A DNA stretch of 64,000 nt from Rahnella sp. AA (lineage in GTDB: Bacteria > Pseudomonadota > Gammaproteobacteria > Enterobacterales > Enterobacteriaceae), in contig NZ_PITQ01000014.1 in assembly GCF_002834385.1 (NCBI RefSeq), forward strand, positions 62,001-126,000. The letters run 5' to 3'. Both the position numbers and the translations under genes were made by a program. Shown piece after piece: positions 1-7,857 of this stretch. The first letter of the stretch is position 1, and the number at the start of each line of letters is the position of its first letter. Under the pieces are notes generated by a model. The model searched no databases and was not told the origin of the DNA. It was given only the letters and a program-made list of their open reading frames with translations.

Positions 1-1132
1 CAGTCATCGGGACGTCGGCAAGCACGGTGGGTTCGAAGAAAAAGCCCGGCCTGTCGATACGTTTGCCGCCGGTCAGCACTTTCGCGCCTTGTGCGACGGC
101 ATCGGCGACCAGCGACGCCATTTTGTCCAGCTGGCGCTGACTGGCTAACGGCCCGACCTGCGTCCCTTCTTCCAGACCGTCGCCGATGATTAATTTTTCG
201 GTGGCCGCGACAAACAGCTCAACAAAGCGGTCATACGCGTCGCGCTGGATCAGGAAACGGGTGGATGAGATGCAAATCTGGCCCGTTCCGCGGAAACGGT
301 TGGCTGCGCCGCCTGTCGCTGCTGCTTCGATGTCAGCATCTTCAAAGACCAGTACCGGGCCGTGGCCGCCGAGTTCGAGGGTGATCGGCTTGACGCCTGC
401 GGCGGCGCGTTCTGAAAGCAGACGTCCGACGGGGATTGAACCGGTGAATGCGACTTTGCGGATAACCGGCGAGGCAATCAGTTTGGCGGAGACTTTATCC
501 GGCACGCCGAAGACAATCTGAAGTACGCCTTTTGGCAGACCTGCGTCGTCGAGGCAGCGGGCAAGCGCCAGCGCGGTGGCCGGGCTTTCTTCACCGGGTT
601 TGAGAATGACGCTGCAACCGGCGGCCAGCGCGGCAGAAAGTTTACGGGCCGGGGTGATCGCCGGGAAATTCCAAGGAGTAAATGCGGCGACCGGGCCGAT
701 GGCCTGTTTTTTTACCATCTGCAATACACCGGGGCGATTTGCCGGTACGACGCGACCGTTGATGCGACGTGCCTCCTCGGCGAACCATTCGAAGTATTCT
801 GCGGCGCGCAGAACTTCATCGCGGCTTTCGGCCAGCGGTTTGCCTTCTTCGAGCGTCATTAATGTGGCGATGTGTTCAGCGCGTTCACGCATCAGTGCGG
901 CGGCATTTTTCATTATCCGGGCGCGTTCAGCCGGAACCGTGTTACGCCAGATTTCAAAGCTGTCGCGTGCAACATCGAGCGCCAGATCCAAATCTGCGTC
1001 GGTTGCCAGCGGCAATCTGCCGAGCGTTGTGCCGTTAGCCGGGTTGATGACGGCCACGGTATCGCGGTCGCCAGCCGTCACATTTGTGCCATTGATGAAC
1101 AGGTAAAGCGGGTCGTAAGTGAAAGTTTTCAT
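1..1132 (-). CDS. Aldehyde dehydrogenase, NAD(P)-dependent (partial, runs off left edge)
   Basis: This gene reads right to left and is cut by the window edge; 377 residues are visible and roughly the last 100 of a typical 480-residue aldehyde dehydrogenase are missing. The visible motifs are TPWNFP near residue 153, the general-base glutamate in LELGG at about residue 253, and the catalytic cysteine in GQICIS at residue 287. All key residues are therefore present. It oxidises an aldehyde to the acid in the cytoplasm. The overall pattern resembles the succinate-semialdehyde/GabD-like branch, but the substrate cannot be read from sequence. The ATG at 1130-1132 has a GGAG about ten bases upstream. 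A LysR gene lies immediately divergent and is the likely regulator. Confidence 0.88.
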   Translation of the reverse strand, partial: MKTFTYDPLYLFINGTNVTAGDRDTVAVINPANGTTLGRLPLATDADLDLALDVARDSFEIWRNTVPAERARIMKNAAALMRERAEHIATLMTLEEGKPLAESRDEVLRAAEYFEWFAEEARRINGRVVPANRPGVLQMVKKQAIGPVAAFTPWNFPAITPARKLSAALAAGCSVILKPGEESPATALALARCLDDAGLPKGVLQIVFGVPDKVSAKLIASPVIRKVAFTGSIPVGRLLSERAAAGVKPITLELGGHGPVLVFEDADIEAAATGGAANRFRGTGQICISSTRFLIQRDAYDRFVELFVAATEKLIIGDGLEEGTQVGPLASQRQLDKMASLVADAVAQGAKVLTGGKRIDRPGFFFEPTVLADVPMT

Positions 1133-1249
1133 GTTCTTCTTCTCCGGGTTAATCGTGTCTGTAGACTTGCTGTGAGAAGAATATTAGGGTGAGAGCGCAT
1201 GGCTGATAAGACAGATTCTCCCCACAACCGCTATGCAAGGAATGCACAA

Positions 1250-2170
1250 ATGCAATCAGAAAAATTCGCGGAGTTCCTGGGTGTTTTCGTTGATGTGGCG
1301 CGTGAGAACAGTTTCTCCGGTGCCGGACGGCGGCGGGGGCGCACGCCATCGTCCATCGGGCGTCAGATTGATGCGCTGGAGGATTATCTTGATACGCCGC
1401 TGTTTTTGCGTTCGACCCGGCATCTGACGCTGACCGACGCGGGCGAAGCGTTGCTGATCCGCGCCAGACAAATTCTTGATTCACTGGCCGATGCCCGGCA
1501 GGAGCTGGCGTCAATGAAAGGCGCCGTCACCGGTATTCTGCGCATTGCCTGTTACCCGACATTTGGCAAACGTTATGTATTACCGGCGATGGCGCAGCTT
1601 TCGCGTTTGCACCCGGAGTTACGGCTGGAGCTGGATCTGACCGAACGTCTGGCTGACCCGGTAGCTGAACGGCTGGATCTGGTGATCCGTATCGGGGATA
1701 TAGCGGACAGCACGCTGATCGGCAGCCGCATTGCTGTACAAAAGCGGGTGTTATGCGCCAGCCCCGTATATCTGGAACAGGCAGGAGTGCCCGCTTCGCA
1801 GGCGGATATGGTCACACATCGTCTGATCGACAAGCTCCACGGTTCCGACTTGTTGGGTTGGTCGGATGTGCTCGGGCACCCGACCCGCGTCGCCAGCCTT
1901 CCGCCGGTATTTGGCTGTGATGATTTCGAAGGTATGCGGCAGGCCGCAGTGGAAGGATTCGGTATCGCGTGGCTCCCGGATTGGGTGGTCGGGCAGGATG
2001 TAAAAGCAGGGCTGTTGCGGCAGATTTCGCCGGTGTGGTCGTCGCAGGCGCAGGCCATGACCGATATTCACGCCCTGCGGGCGCTGAGGCATCCGCCCGC
2101 GAGAGTCACCGAGTTTCTCAATGTATTGAGGGGTTATATAGGGAACCCGGCGATATGGGAGGTTGAGTGA
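1250..2170 (+). CDS. LysR-family transcriptional regulator
   Basis: This is a LysR-type regulator of about 306 residues with an N-terminal winged helix-turn-helix (the RTPSSIGRQIDALE segment) and a C-terminal effector-binding domain. The short variant of the LysR fold with SRIAVQKRVLCASP-like features resembles the subgroup that represses or activates neighbouring oxidoreductases. The frame stays open upstream to an ATG at 1199, but the ATG at 1250 is preferred because AAGGA lies about ten bases upstream and the LysR fold starts there. It is divergent from the aldehyde dehydrogenase with about 117 bases between starts, the classic arrangement for control of that gene. Effector unknown. Confidence 0.85.
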   Translation: MQSEKFAEFLGVFVDVARENSFSGAGRRRGRTPSSIGRQIDALEDYLDTPLFLRSTRHLTLTDAGEALLIRARQILDSLADARQELASMKGAVTGILRIACYPTFGKRYVLPAMAQLSRLHPELRLELDLTERLADPVAERLDLVIRIGDIADSTLIGSRIAVQKRVLCASPVYLEQAGVPASQADMVTHRLIDKLHGSDLLGWSDVLGHPTRVASLPPVFGCDDFEGMRQAAVEGFGIAWLPDWVVGQDVKAGLLRQISPVWSSQAQAMTDIHALRALRHPPARVTEFLNVLRGYIGNPAIWEVE

Positions 2171-2712
2171 TGGATGTCTTTTAAATTCAAGTTCAAGGTC
2201 GTGGGCGTCGGCCCACACCGACTTGGGGGGCGGCCTATCGCCGCCACCCCCCAAGACCCCCCGGGCTCTTTCACTGCGCGCTGCCGCTCGCTGGCTATGT
2301 TTCAGTTACGACCGCTATTGCCGCGAAAACTTGCCGCTGCGCGGTTCCTTCGTTTCGGTCTTCGAGCCCACGGTCTCGAAACTCTCACTCAGCAAGCTTT
2401 CTGAAAGCGGCTGGAGGCTTATTTAAATTCAACGGCATTTTTGACATTTTTGAATAACAATCAGCAGTGAGGTTTTGAACTAAAAAGCTCATGGCCGCTT
2501 TCAAAACGACGTCGAGTGAGTGGTGAGAAACAGCGAGAGTCTTTTTTCGAGCAGGTTCGAACCCGAGGCGAGAGAACCGCGAAGCGGCGGCGTTTGCGGC
2601 ACTAGCGGGCGTTTCTGAAACATAGCCAGCGAGCGATAGCGCGCAGTTAAAGAGCCCGGGATTTTCAAGGGGTGCGGCGATAGGCGCCCCTTGAAGCCGG
2701 TTTGGGTGGCAA

Positions 2713-2800
2713 CCCAAGGTTTTGACCTTAAAGTCCCCAAGGTTTTGACCTTAAAGCTCCCAAGGTTTTGACCTTAAAACCCCAAGGTCCTGACCTGAGC
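2713..2800. repeat. Four tandem ~23-base units at the outer end of composite repeat 1
   Basis: Units beginning CCCAAGG start at 2713, 2736, 2759 and 2781, giving periods of 23, 23 and 22 bases. Each of the first three carries AAGGTTTTGACCTT, whose AAGGT and ACCTT arms can pair as a small hairpin. The matching outer end of the third composite repeat has two longer units (26345-26420), so copy number differs between loci. Confidence 0.85.
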
Positions 2801-2825
2801 GATCACTGCAAGTGAAAAACCGCCA

Positions 2826-2843
2826 GATGTCCGGTCTGACATC
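2826..2843 (-). terminator. End-module hairpin overlapping the SDR stop codon
   Basis: On the minus strand GATGTC, a six-base loop and GACATC form a hairpin that overlaps the TGA stop of the SDR gene (2842-2844). A GGTTTTT tract follows a few bases later, then a TCACT/AGTGA mini-hairpin. The same module, with GATATC in both arms, overlaps the TGA of the gene ending at 26497. It may act as the transcription terminator of the minus-strand operon. Confidence 0.55.
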
Positions 2844-3597
2844 AGATCCCCGCTAGATACCCTCCATCCACATATAACACCTGTCCGGTGATATACCGCG
2901 CCGCCTCGCTGCTTAAAAACACTGCCGCACCGGTCAGGTCGTCGAGTTCTCCGAAACGTCCGAGCGGGATTTTCCCCTGCATTTGCTGGCACCAGTCGGC
3001 GTTTTCGTAAAACTCAGCCGTCAGGTCGGTTTTGAAATACCCCGGGCCGATGCCGTTAACGCGGATGTTTTTCGCGGCCCATTCCGTTGCCAGCGTGCGG
3101 GTCAGACCGGCCATGGCGGACTTCGATGCGCCGTAAGCTGCGGCACCCGGAACGCCGACCTGGCTGGTGAGCGAGCAGAGGTTGAGGATACTGCCGCCGC
3201 CGTTTTCGGCCATCAGCCGTGCGGCGGCCTGCGCGCAGAAAAACGCGCCTTTGAGGTTGGTGGTGAGAATGGTGTCCCAGAGCGCTTCGTCAACGTCCAT
3301 CGACGGGCAAAGGTGTTCAGTTCCGGCGTTGTTGACCAGCACATCAGGCGGTGCGGGCAGGGAAGCCAGCGCGGCGGCGAAGGTGGCGGGTTGCGTGACG
3401 TCGAGCACCAGCGGAAAAGCCTCCGCGCCAAGTTGACGGATTTCCCCGCAGACGGCGGTTATCGTGACGTTGTCACGCCCGCTGACGATCACGCTGGCAC
3501 CGGCTTTTGCCATGCCGATCGCCAGCGCTTTACCGATGCCGCGTGAGCTGCCGGTGATCAGCACCCGTTTGCCTTGCAGCGAGAACTGATCAGTCAT
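2842..3597 (-). CDS. Short-chain dehydrogenase/reductase (SDR), classical type
   Basis: This is a 251-residue classical SDR with the nucleotide-binding TGSSRGIG motif near residue 15, NNAG near residue 90, and a YGASK active-site segment following a conserved serine. The C-terminal VDGGY is typical of gluconate-5-dehydrogenase or 3-oxoacyl-reductase-like members. It probably oxidises or reduces a secondary alcohol with NAD(P). It is the last gene of a six-gene minus-strand operon; its start overlaps the end of the kinase-like gene by eight bases, which suggests translational coupling. The stop codon overlaps a hairpin of the adjacent composite repeat. The specific substrate is unknown. Confidence 0.88.
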   Translation of the reverse strand: MTDQFSLQGKRVLITGSSRGIGKALAIGMAKAGASVIVSGRDNVTITAVCGEIRQLGAEAFPLVLDVTQPATFAAALASLPAPPDVLVNNAGTEHLCPSMDVDEALWDTILTTNLKGAFFCAQAAARLMAENGGGSILNLCSLTSQVGVPGAAAYGASKSAMAGLTRTLATEWAAKNIRVNGIGPGYFKTDLTAEFYENADWCQQMQGKIPLGRFGELDDLTGAAVFLSSEAARYITGQVLYVDGGYLAGI

Positions 3598-4918
3598 TAG
3601 CTTTCTCCGCCGGGCTGATCCCGGCCAGCCACTGGCTGAATTCGTCGAGATCTTCTACCGGCTGGCTGCCCAGCATGACGGACATCGCCAGACCGAGGGC
3701 GGAGCTGGTGGGGGTATGCCCGCTGAAACCGCCTGCGCGGAGATCCAGAACCAGCGTCGGGCAGCAGAACATGGCGAGGCGGAAAATCCGCTGCCAGTGC
3801 GGGGGCAGCCAGCCACGACGGGCGAGCTGGGCCAGTAACGGCTGCCAGTATTCCTCGCCTTTGTCGCGCAGGAAGGCGGCGCGCAGCGGCGTCAGCTGCC
3901 AGTTGTGATCGACATACAGCGTATCGCCGCGGCGCATCACCGTGACTTTGTACAGTTCGCCGCAGCGCGCGGGTTCGTACAACCACAGCGGATGCGCAAA
4001 AATGTTGTGAAAGGTGGCTTTGATTTCCGCCAGCAGCGCCGGAATGTTGCGCCCGGCGAACGCGGGGTCGAAACTTACCAGTTGCGGGATTTCATCGGAC
4101 GTGTCGTACCAGACGTTGGCGTTGTGCGCGTCGCCGTGTGCGGTGATGACGCCGTGATCGGCCAGTGCGGCGGGCGCGAGGCGCGTTCCCGCTTCGGCGA
4201 ATAATTGCCGCAAGCTGTGTTCATACGCCACACCGTTGATGACCCAGCGCAGGTTGCTCAGCGTTTGCCATTCCAGCTGTTCGTCTTCGAGCTGGAAGGT
4301 TTTACCGACGTAAAAACGCGCGACGCGGCCACCGAAACCGGCGGGGATCTCCGGGTTTTCCGGGGAAACCAGCCTGTGATGGAACAGCTGGTGAATGGGT
4401 TCTGCGGAAACGGCGTCGACCGAACCGGCTTTCAGCGTCGGTAACGTATAGGTGAGGATATCGCGGTCAGCGCGGCGCTGGGCTTCTTCGATTTCGGCTT
4501 CTTGATCCCACGCCTGCTGCTGTTCGATATCGCGGCAGACATCCGCCATGCGCCGGTCGTGGCGCAGGGTATACATCAGAATCTGCCGCCCCGGTTCGCC
4601 GCAGGCATACACCGGCACATCAACCCGAAAGCCGCTTTCACGCAGCAATTCGGCGTTGTAATACTCTTCGATGGTTTTATCTTCGCCTTCTTCATTGTGA
4701 TATTTGAAGAACAGGGCGCGGCCATCGTCGAGCGTCACCGTACCGTTGAGGGAATTCAGGCTGTACTGGTCACGGTTGATGGTCAGCTGACCGGCCTTCA
4801 CGCCGGTGACTTCGCCAATCAGCTGGCGCAGCGCATCCGCCGCTTTTTGCCATTTTCCCGCGTGGACTAACTGACGCGCCTGCGCGGCCAGCGGTTCACT
4901 GCCCGTCAAATTGCTCAT
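3590..4918 (-). CDS. APH-fold phosphotransferase-family protein (small-molecule kinase)
   Basis: This 442-residue protein carries aminoglycoside-phosphotransferase (APH)-type kinase motifs. HGDAHNANVWYD, at about residue 262, matches the HGDxHxxN catalytic loop. SFDPAFAG, about 20 residues later, matches the metal-binding Asp region. The protein is longer than most APH members (about 300), with an extra N-terminal region. It lies between a histidinol-dehydrogenase paralog and an SDR, downstream of a TauABC-type transporter, so phosphorylation of an imported small molecule or its product is likely. An antibiotic-resistance role is not supported by the context. The substrate is unknown. It begins two bases after the upstream gene ends. 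Confidence 0.7.
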   Translation of the reverse strand: MSNLTGSEPLAAQARQLVHAGKWQKAADALRQLIGEVTGVKAGQLTINRDQYSLNSLNGTVTLDDGRALFFKYHNEEGEDKTIEEYYNAELLRESGFRVDVPVYACGEPGRQILMYTLRHDRRMADVCRDIEQQQAWDQEAEIEEAQRRADRDILTYTLPTLKAGSVDAVSAEPIHQLFHHRLVSPENPEIPAGFGGRVARFYVGKTFQLEDEQLEWQTLSNLRWVINGVAYEHSLRQLFAEAGTRLAPAALADHGVITAHGDAHNANVWYDTSDEIPQLVSFDPAFAGRNIPALLAEIKATFHNIFAHPLWLYEPARCGELYKVTVMRRGDTLYVDHNWQLTPLRAAFLRDKGEEYWQPLLAQLARRGWLPPHWQRIFRLAMFCCPTLVLDLRAGGFSGHTPTSSALGLAMSVMLGSQPVEDLDEFSQWLAGISPAEKAND

Positions 4919-4920
4919 CG

Positions 4921-6261
4921 TTATTGGCCTTTCTTGTTGAGGATCTCAGTGCGTAATGCCGATACCGCCAGCGCGTGGCCGGGGAAGCCCTCGTACAGTG
5001 CGAACGCGTGGGCTTTTTCAGCCAGCGGCGCGTAGCCTTCGCGGGTCACGTAGCCGACTGAAATGCGTTTCATGTAATCGAAAACGGACAGCGGGCCGAC
5101 GGTTTTCGCCGCGCCGTTGGTGGGCAGGACGGCGTTCGGGCCGAGCACGAAATTCCCCAATGTGATCGGCGTGTAGTTGCCGAGCAGGATTTCTCCGGCG
5201 TTGCGGATTTTGCCCATCACGGCCATCGGTTCTTCGGCAAGGATTTCCAGATGTTCCGGCGCGTACTGGTTAACAAATTCAACCGCAGTGTCGAAATCGG
5301 GCGTCAGCACCACGCCGCCGTGCGTACCGCATAACACAGCCTGCGAGAAACCGGCGCGCTTTTCGCCGATTTGCGCCCAGTAGCCGGGCAAGGCGGCAAT
5401 GGCTTCTTCGGCCACGCGGCGGCTGTTTGTTACCAGATAAGCCGAGGAATCCGGCCCGTGTTCGGATTCTATAATGAGATCTAAGGCCGCCAGCGCGCCG
5501 TCCACGCTGTCATCGGCCAGAATTAAGCTTTCGCTGGGCCCGGCGGGAATGCCCGGATCGATAAGGTTTGATAACTGGCGTTTAGCCGCCACAACCCAGG
5601 GGCTGCCCGGCCCGACGATTTTCAGGCATTTCGGCACGGTTTCGGTGCCGAATGCCACGGCCGCCACGCCCTGTGCGCCGCCGCATTTATACACTTCGGT
5701 GATGCCCACCAGCCTTGCGGCGACCAGCGTGGCGTCGTCGACTTTGCCGTCCGGCCCCGGCGGGGTGATGACAATGGCGCGTTTGACGCCAGCCACCACC
5801 GCCGGGATCGTGGTCATCAGAAAAACGCTGGGGAACGAGCCCTTGCCGCGCGGCACGTAGCAGGCGACGGAGTCAATTGGCACATGGCGGTCACCGGCAA
5901 ATGCGCCGGGGCGGATTTCTTTCATCCACATGTCTTCGGGTTTCTGCGCTTCGTGGAATGCGCGGATGTTTTCAACCGAGAAACGGATGGATTCGATAAC
6001 CTGCGGATCAAGACGTTCAAACGCCGTGGCGAACTCGGAATCTTCCGCCATGATGCTCATCTCCGGCGCGGTGACCGCGTCGAAATCGCGGGCAAAGCGT
6101 TGCAGGGCGGCGTCGCCTTCGGTGCGTACGGCGTCGATAATCGGTGCCACACGCTCAATGAAAAAGGATAAATCCGCTTCTGTGCGCTGGAATAATGCCG
6201 GTGGCAGGTCGGTCGAATCGCTCAGGTCATGAAAAGTCACAGCTTGAAAAGGTGCAGACAT
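4921..6261 (-). CDS. Histidinol-dehydrogenase-family paralog (HpsN-like alcohol dehydrogenase)
   Basis: This 446-residue protein has the HisD fold: GGAQGVAAVAFGT, GPGSPWVVAAKR, IPAGPSES, SEHGPDS and the catalytic YAPEHLE are all recognisable. Positions that coordinate zinc or bind the imidazole in E. coli HisD, as I recall them, differ. The Gln before EHGPDS is Glu, the GDY segment is GNF, and the GPNHVLPT histidine is Ala. The PGHALAVS histidine is kept. It is not in a his operon. Together with the TauABC-type transporter upstream this suggests a four-electron alcohol dehydrogenase of the sulfopropanediol 3-dehydrogenase (HpsN) kind or another alcohol-to-acid oxidation, not histidine biosynthesis. 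The ATG follows a CGGAGAT ribosome site. Confidence 0.8.
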   Translation of the reverse strand: MSAPFQAVTFHDLSDSTDLPPALFQRTEADLSFFIERVAPIIDAVRTEGDAALQRFARDFDAVTAPEMSIMAEDSEFATAFERLDPQVIESIRFSVENIRAFHEAQKPEDMWMKEIRPGAFAGDRHVPIDSVACYVPRGKGSFPSVFLMTTIPAVVAGVKRAIVITPPGPDGKVDDATLVAARLVGITEVYKCGGAQGVAAVAFGTETVPKCLKIVGPGSPWVVAAKRQLSNLIDPGIPAGPSESLILADDSVDGALAALDLIIESEHGPDSSAYLVTNSRRVAEEAIAALPGYWAQIGEKRAGFSQAVLCGTHGGVVLTPDFDTAVEFVNQYAPEHLEILAEEPMAVMGKIRNAGEILLGNYTPITLGNFVLGPNAVLPTNGAAKTVGPLSVFDYMKRISVGYVTREGYAPLAEKAHAFALYEGFPGHALAVSALRTEILNKKGQ

Positions 6262-6277
6262 GGTAAATCTCCGGTGA

Positions 6278-7048
6278 TCAGGCCAGCGCGGCGCGGGTGT
6301 GGCCGCTGCGGATAGTGTGGAGAACCTGACGTTGCAGGTCAGTGAATTCAGGGCTGGCGGTCAGCTCTTCGCGGCGCGGGCGCGGCAACGGCACATCAAA
6401 CGTTGCCTGAATCGTGCCCGGTCCCATCACCACGATGCGGTCGGAAAGATAAACCGCTTCCTCGATATCGTGGGTGACGAACATCACCGTCAGCCGGTGC
6501 TGTTCCCAGATACCGGTGAGCAGTTCCTGCATCTGGTGGCGCGTCATGGCGTCGAGCGCGCCGAAAGGTTCATCCATCAGCAATATTTTCGGGCGATAGG
6601 ACAACGCACGCGCAATCGCCACGCGTTGTTTCATGCCGCCGGAAAGCTCGGACGGCCAGGCGTCGGCAAACGCCGTCAGCTGAACCAGTTCGAGATGCTG
6701 ATCGGCTTTTTCGCGGCATTCCGCCCGGCTGAATCCGGCGGCTTTCAGCGCAAATTCGATGTTCTGCCGTGCTGTCAGCCAGGGTAATAAAGTATAGGAC
6801 TGAAACACCACGCCACGGTCGATGCCCGCACCGCGGATGGTTTGCCCGTCAACCTGCACGTCGCCGCTGTCGTAATCCTCAAGGCCTGCCGCGATGGACA
6901 GAAGGGTGCTTTTGCCGCAGCCCGACGTGCCGACGACCGAGACAAATTCGTTGTCCGCCAGCGTCAGGCTGATGTCGTGCAGAACTTCGCGCGTCTGCTT
7001 GCCGACCTGAAAACTTTTGTGCAAATGAGAGATGGTTAAAACCGACAT
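6278..7048 (-). CDS. ABC transporter ATP-binding protein, nitrate/sulfonate/taurine (TauB/SsuB) type
   Basis: This is an ATPase of about 256 residues. The Walker A segment GTSGCGKST, the LSGGMKQR signature and the Walker B segment ILLMDEPFGALD are visible. The GALDAMTR extension is typical of the NitT/TauT class. The frame is open much further upstream, but the ATG at 7048 is correct because it overlaps the permease stop codon (TGATG), an arrangement of translational coupling, and begins the MSVLTISHLHK start of the domain. It energises the permease encoded next door. Confidence 0.9.
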   Translation of the reverse strand: MSVLTISHLHKSFQVGKQTREVLHDISLTLADNEFVSVVGTSGCGKSTLLSIAAGLEDYDSGDVQVDGQTIRGAGIDRGVVFQSYTLLPWLTARQNIEFALKAAGFSRAECREKADQHLELVQLTAFADAWPSELSGGMKQRVAIARALSYRPKILLMDEPFGALDAMTRHQMQELLTGIWEQHRLTVMFVTHDIEEAVYLSDRIVVMGPGTIQATFDVPLPRPRREELTASPEFTDLQRQVLHTIRSGHTRAALA

Positions 7049-7857
7049 CACGCACGCCTCTTGTTGTAGCGGAAAAGTACGCGCTCGGCGGCACGCATAA
7101 TCTGGTCGCTGATTAACCCCAAAATCCCCAGCAGCAGGATGTAACCGATGATGGTGTCGGTCTGGAAGAAGCGCTGGGAAACGACGATGCGGTAACCCAG
7201 CCCGGAAGTGGAAGCGACCAGTTCGGCCAGCACCAGCCACGTCCACGCCCAGCCGAGGCTGATGCGCAGTGCGTCCCAGATGCCCGGCAGCGCGCCCGGT
7301 AAAACGATGCGAAAGAGGATTTTGCGATCCGGCATGCCGAGCGTGCGGCCTAAACCGACGAAATCACCCGGCACGCGTTTCACGGCGTCGATCACCATTA
7401 ACACCTGCTGGAAGAAGGTGCCGATCCAGATAATCAGGAATTTCTGCACGTCGTCGGTGCCGGTCCATAAAATGGTCAGCGGCACGAACGCCACCACCGG
7501 CATGTAGCGAATGAAATCCACCAGCGGTTCGGTCAGGGCTTTGAAGAAACCGTAACAACCTGCCAGCACGCCAATCACAATCGACATCACCGAGGAAATG
7601 GCGAACGCAATACTGATGCGGTAGAGGCTGCTTTTAACGTCACTCCACAGCGTGCCGTCCTGCGCCAGTGACACCATTTTCAGCCACACGTCGGTGAGTT
7701 TTGGCAGAAAAATCGGCGGAATGGCGCCGCTGCGGGTCGCCAGCCCCCACGCCAGAAACAGGACAACGAACAGCGCTACGGCGATGCCGACGAACAATTT
7801 GCGCGACGGCAGGCGGCCAATCACCATCAGGTTGAGCGGTTTACGGCGCGAACTCAT
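7048..7857 (-). CDS. ABC transporter permease, NitT/TauT family
   Basis: This 269-residue inner-membrane protein has about six hydrophobic segments and a cytoplasmic loop with the EAA-type pattern (GRTLGMPDRKILFRIVLPGALP, split as ...LGRTLGMPD and FRIVLPGALPG). It matches TauC/SsuC permeases. Its start overlaps the substrate-binding-protein stop by four bases (ATGA) and its stop overlaps the ATPase start. It imports the ligand selected by the binding protein. Confidence 0.9.
   Translation of the reverse strand: MSSRRKPLNLMVIGRLPSRKLFVGIAVALFVVLFLAWGLATRSGAIPPIFLPKLTDVWLKMVSLAQDGTLWSDVKSSLYRISIAFAISSVMSIVIGVLAGCYGFFKALTEPLVDFIRYMPVVAFVPLTILWTGTDDVQKFLIIWIGTFFQQVLMVIDAVKRVPGDFVGLGRTLGMPDRKILFRIVLPGALPGIWDALRISLGWAWTWLVLAELVASTSGLGYRIVVSQRFFQTDTIIGYILLLGILGLISDQIMRAAERVLFRYNKRRA

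Larger units (their letters stand above)
2181..2850. repeat. Composite structured repeat, locus 1 (two inverted half-elements)
   Basis: This 670-base gene-free stretch is a composite repeat that recurs at 17412-18040 and 25721-26500. The left half (about 2185-2421, forward, type 1) and the right half (about 2490-2800, reverse, type 2) share a 43-base core at 2263-2305 and, inverted, at 2615-2657, with 40 of 43 bases identical. From the outside inwards each half has TTCAA-type or CCCAAGG-type short repeats, a first hairpin, a second hairpin of variable sequence (2222-2255 and 2664-2695), the core, a GCCGCTGCGCGGTTC-like segment, and a TGAAAGCGGC segment next to the spacer. I do not recognise it as ERIC, REP/BIME, RSA or boxC. 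No plausible ORF is present. It sits between the convergent LysR and SDR genes. Confidence 0.85.

Noticed and set aside
2174-2740. Several open frames of 76-110 residues inside composite repeat 1
   Set aside because: They read through repeat hairpins, occur in both orientations and resemble each other only because the DNA is repeated; no ribosome sites or family motifs.
2713-2800. Possible CRISPR array from the ~23-base periodic units
   Set aside because: The units are contiguous with no unique spacers and no cas genes nearby.
3590-4918. Aminoglycoside-resistance phosphotransferase
   Set aside because: Only the kinase fold is shared; the operon context is metabolic and the protein is much longer than resistance enzymes.
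4921-6261. Biosynthetic histidinol dehydrogenase hisD
   Set aside because: No his genes nearby, key substrate-site residues appear changed, and it sits in a transporter-dehydrogenase operon.
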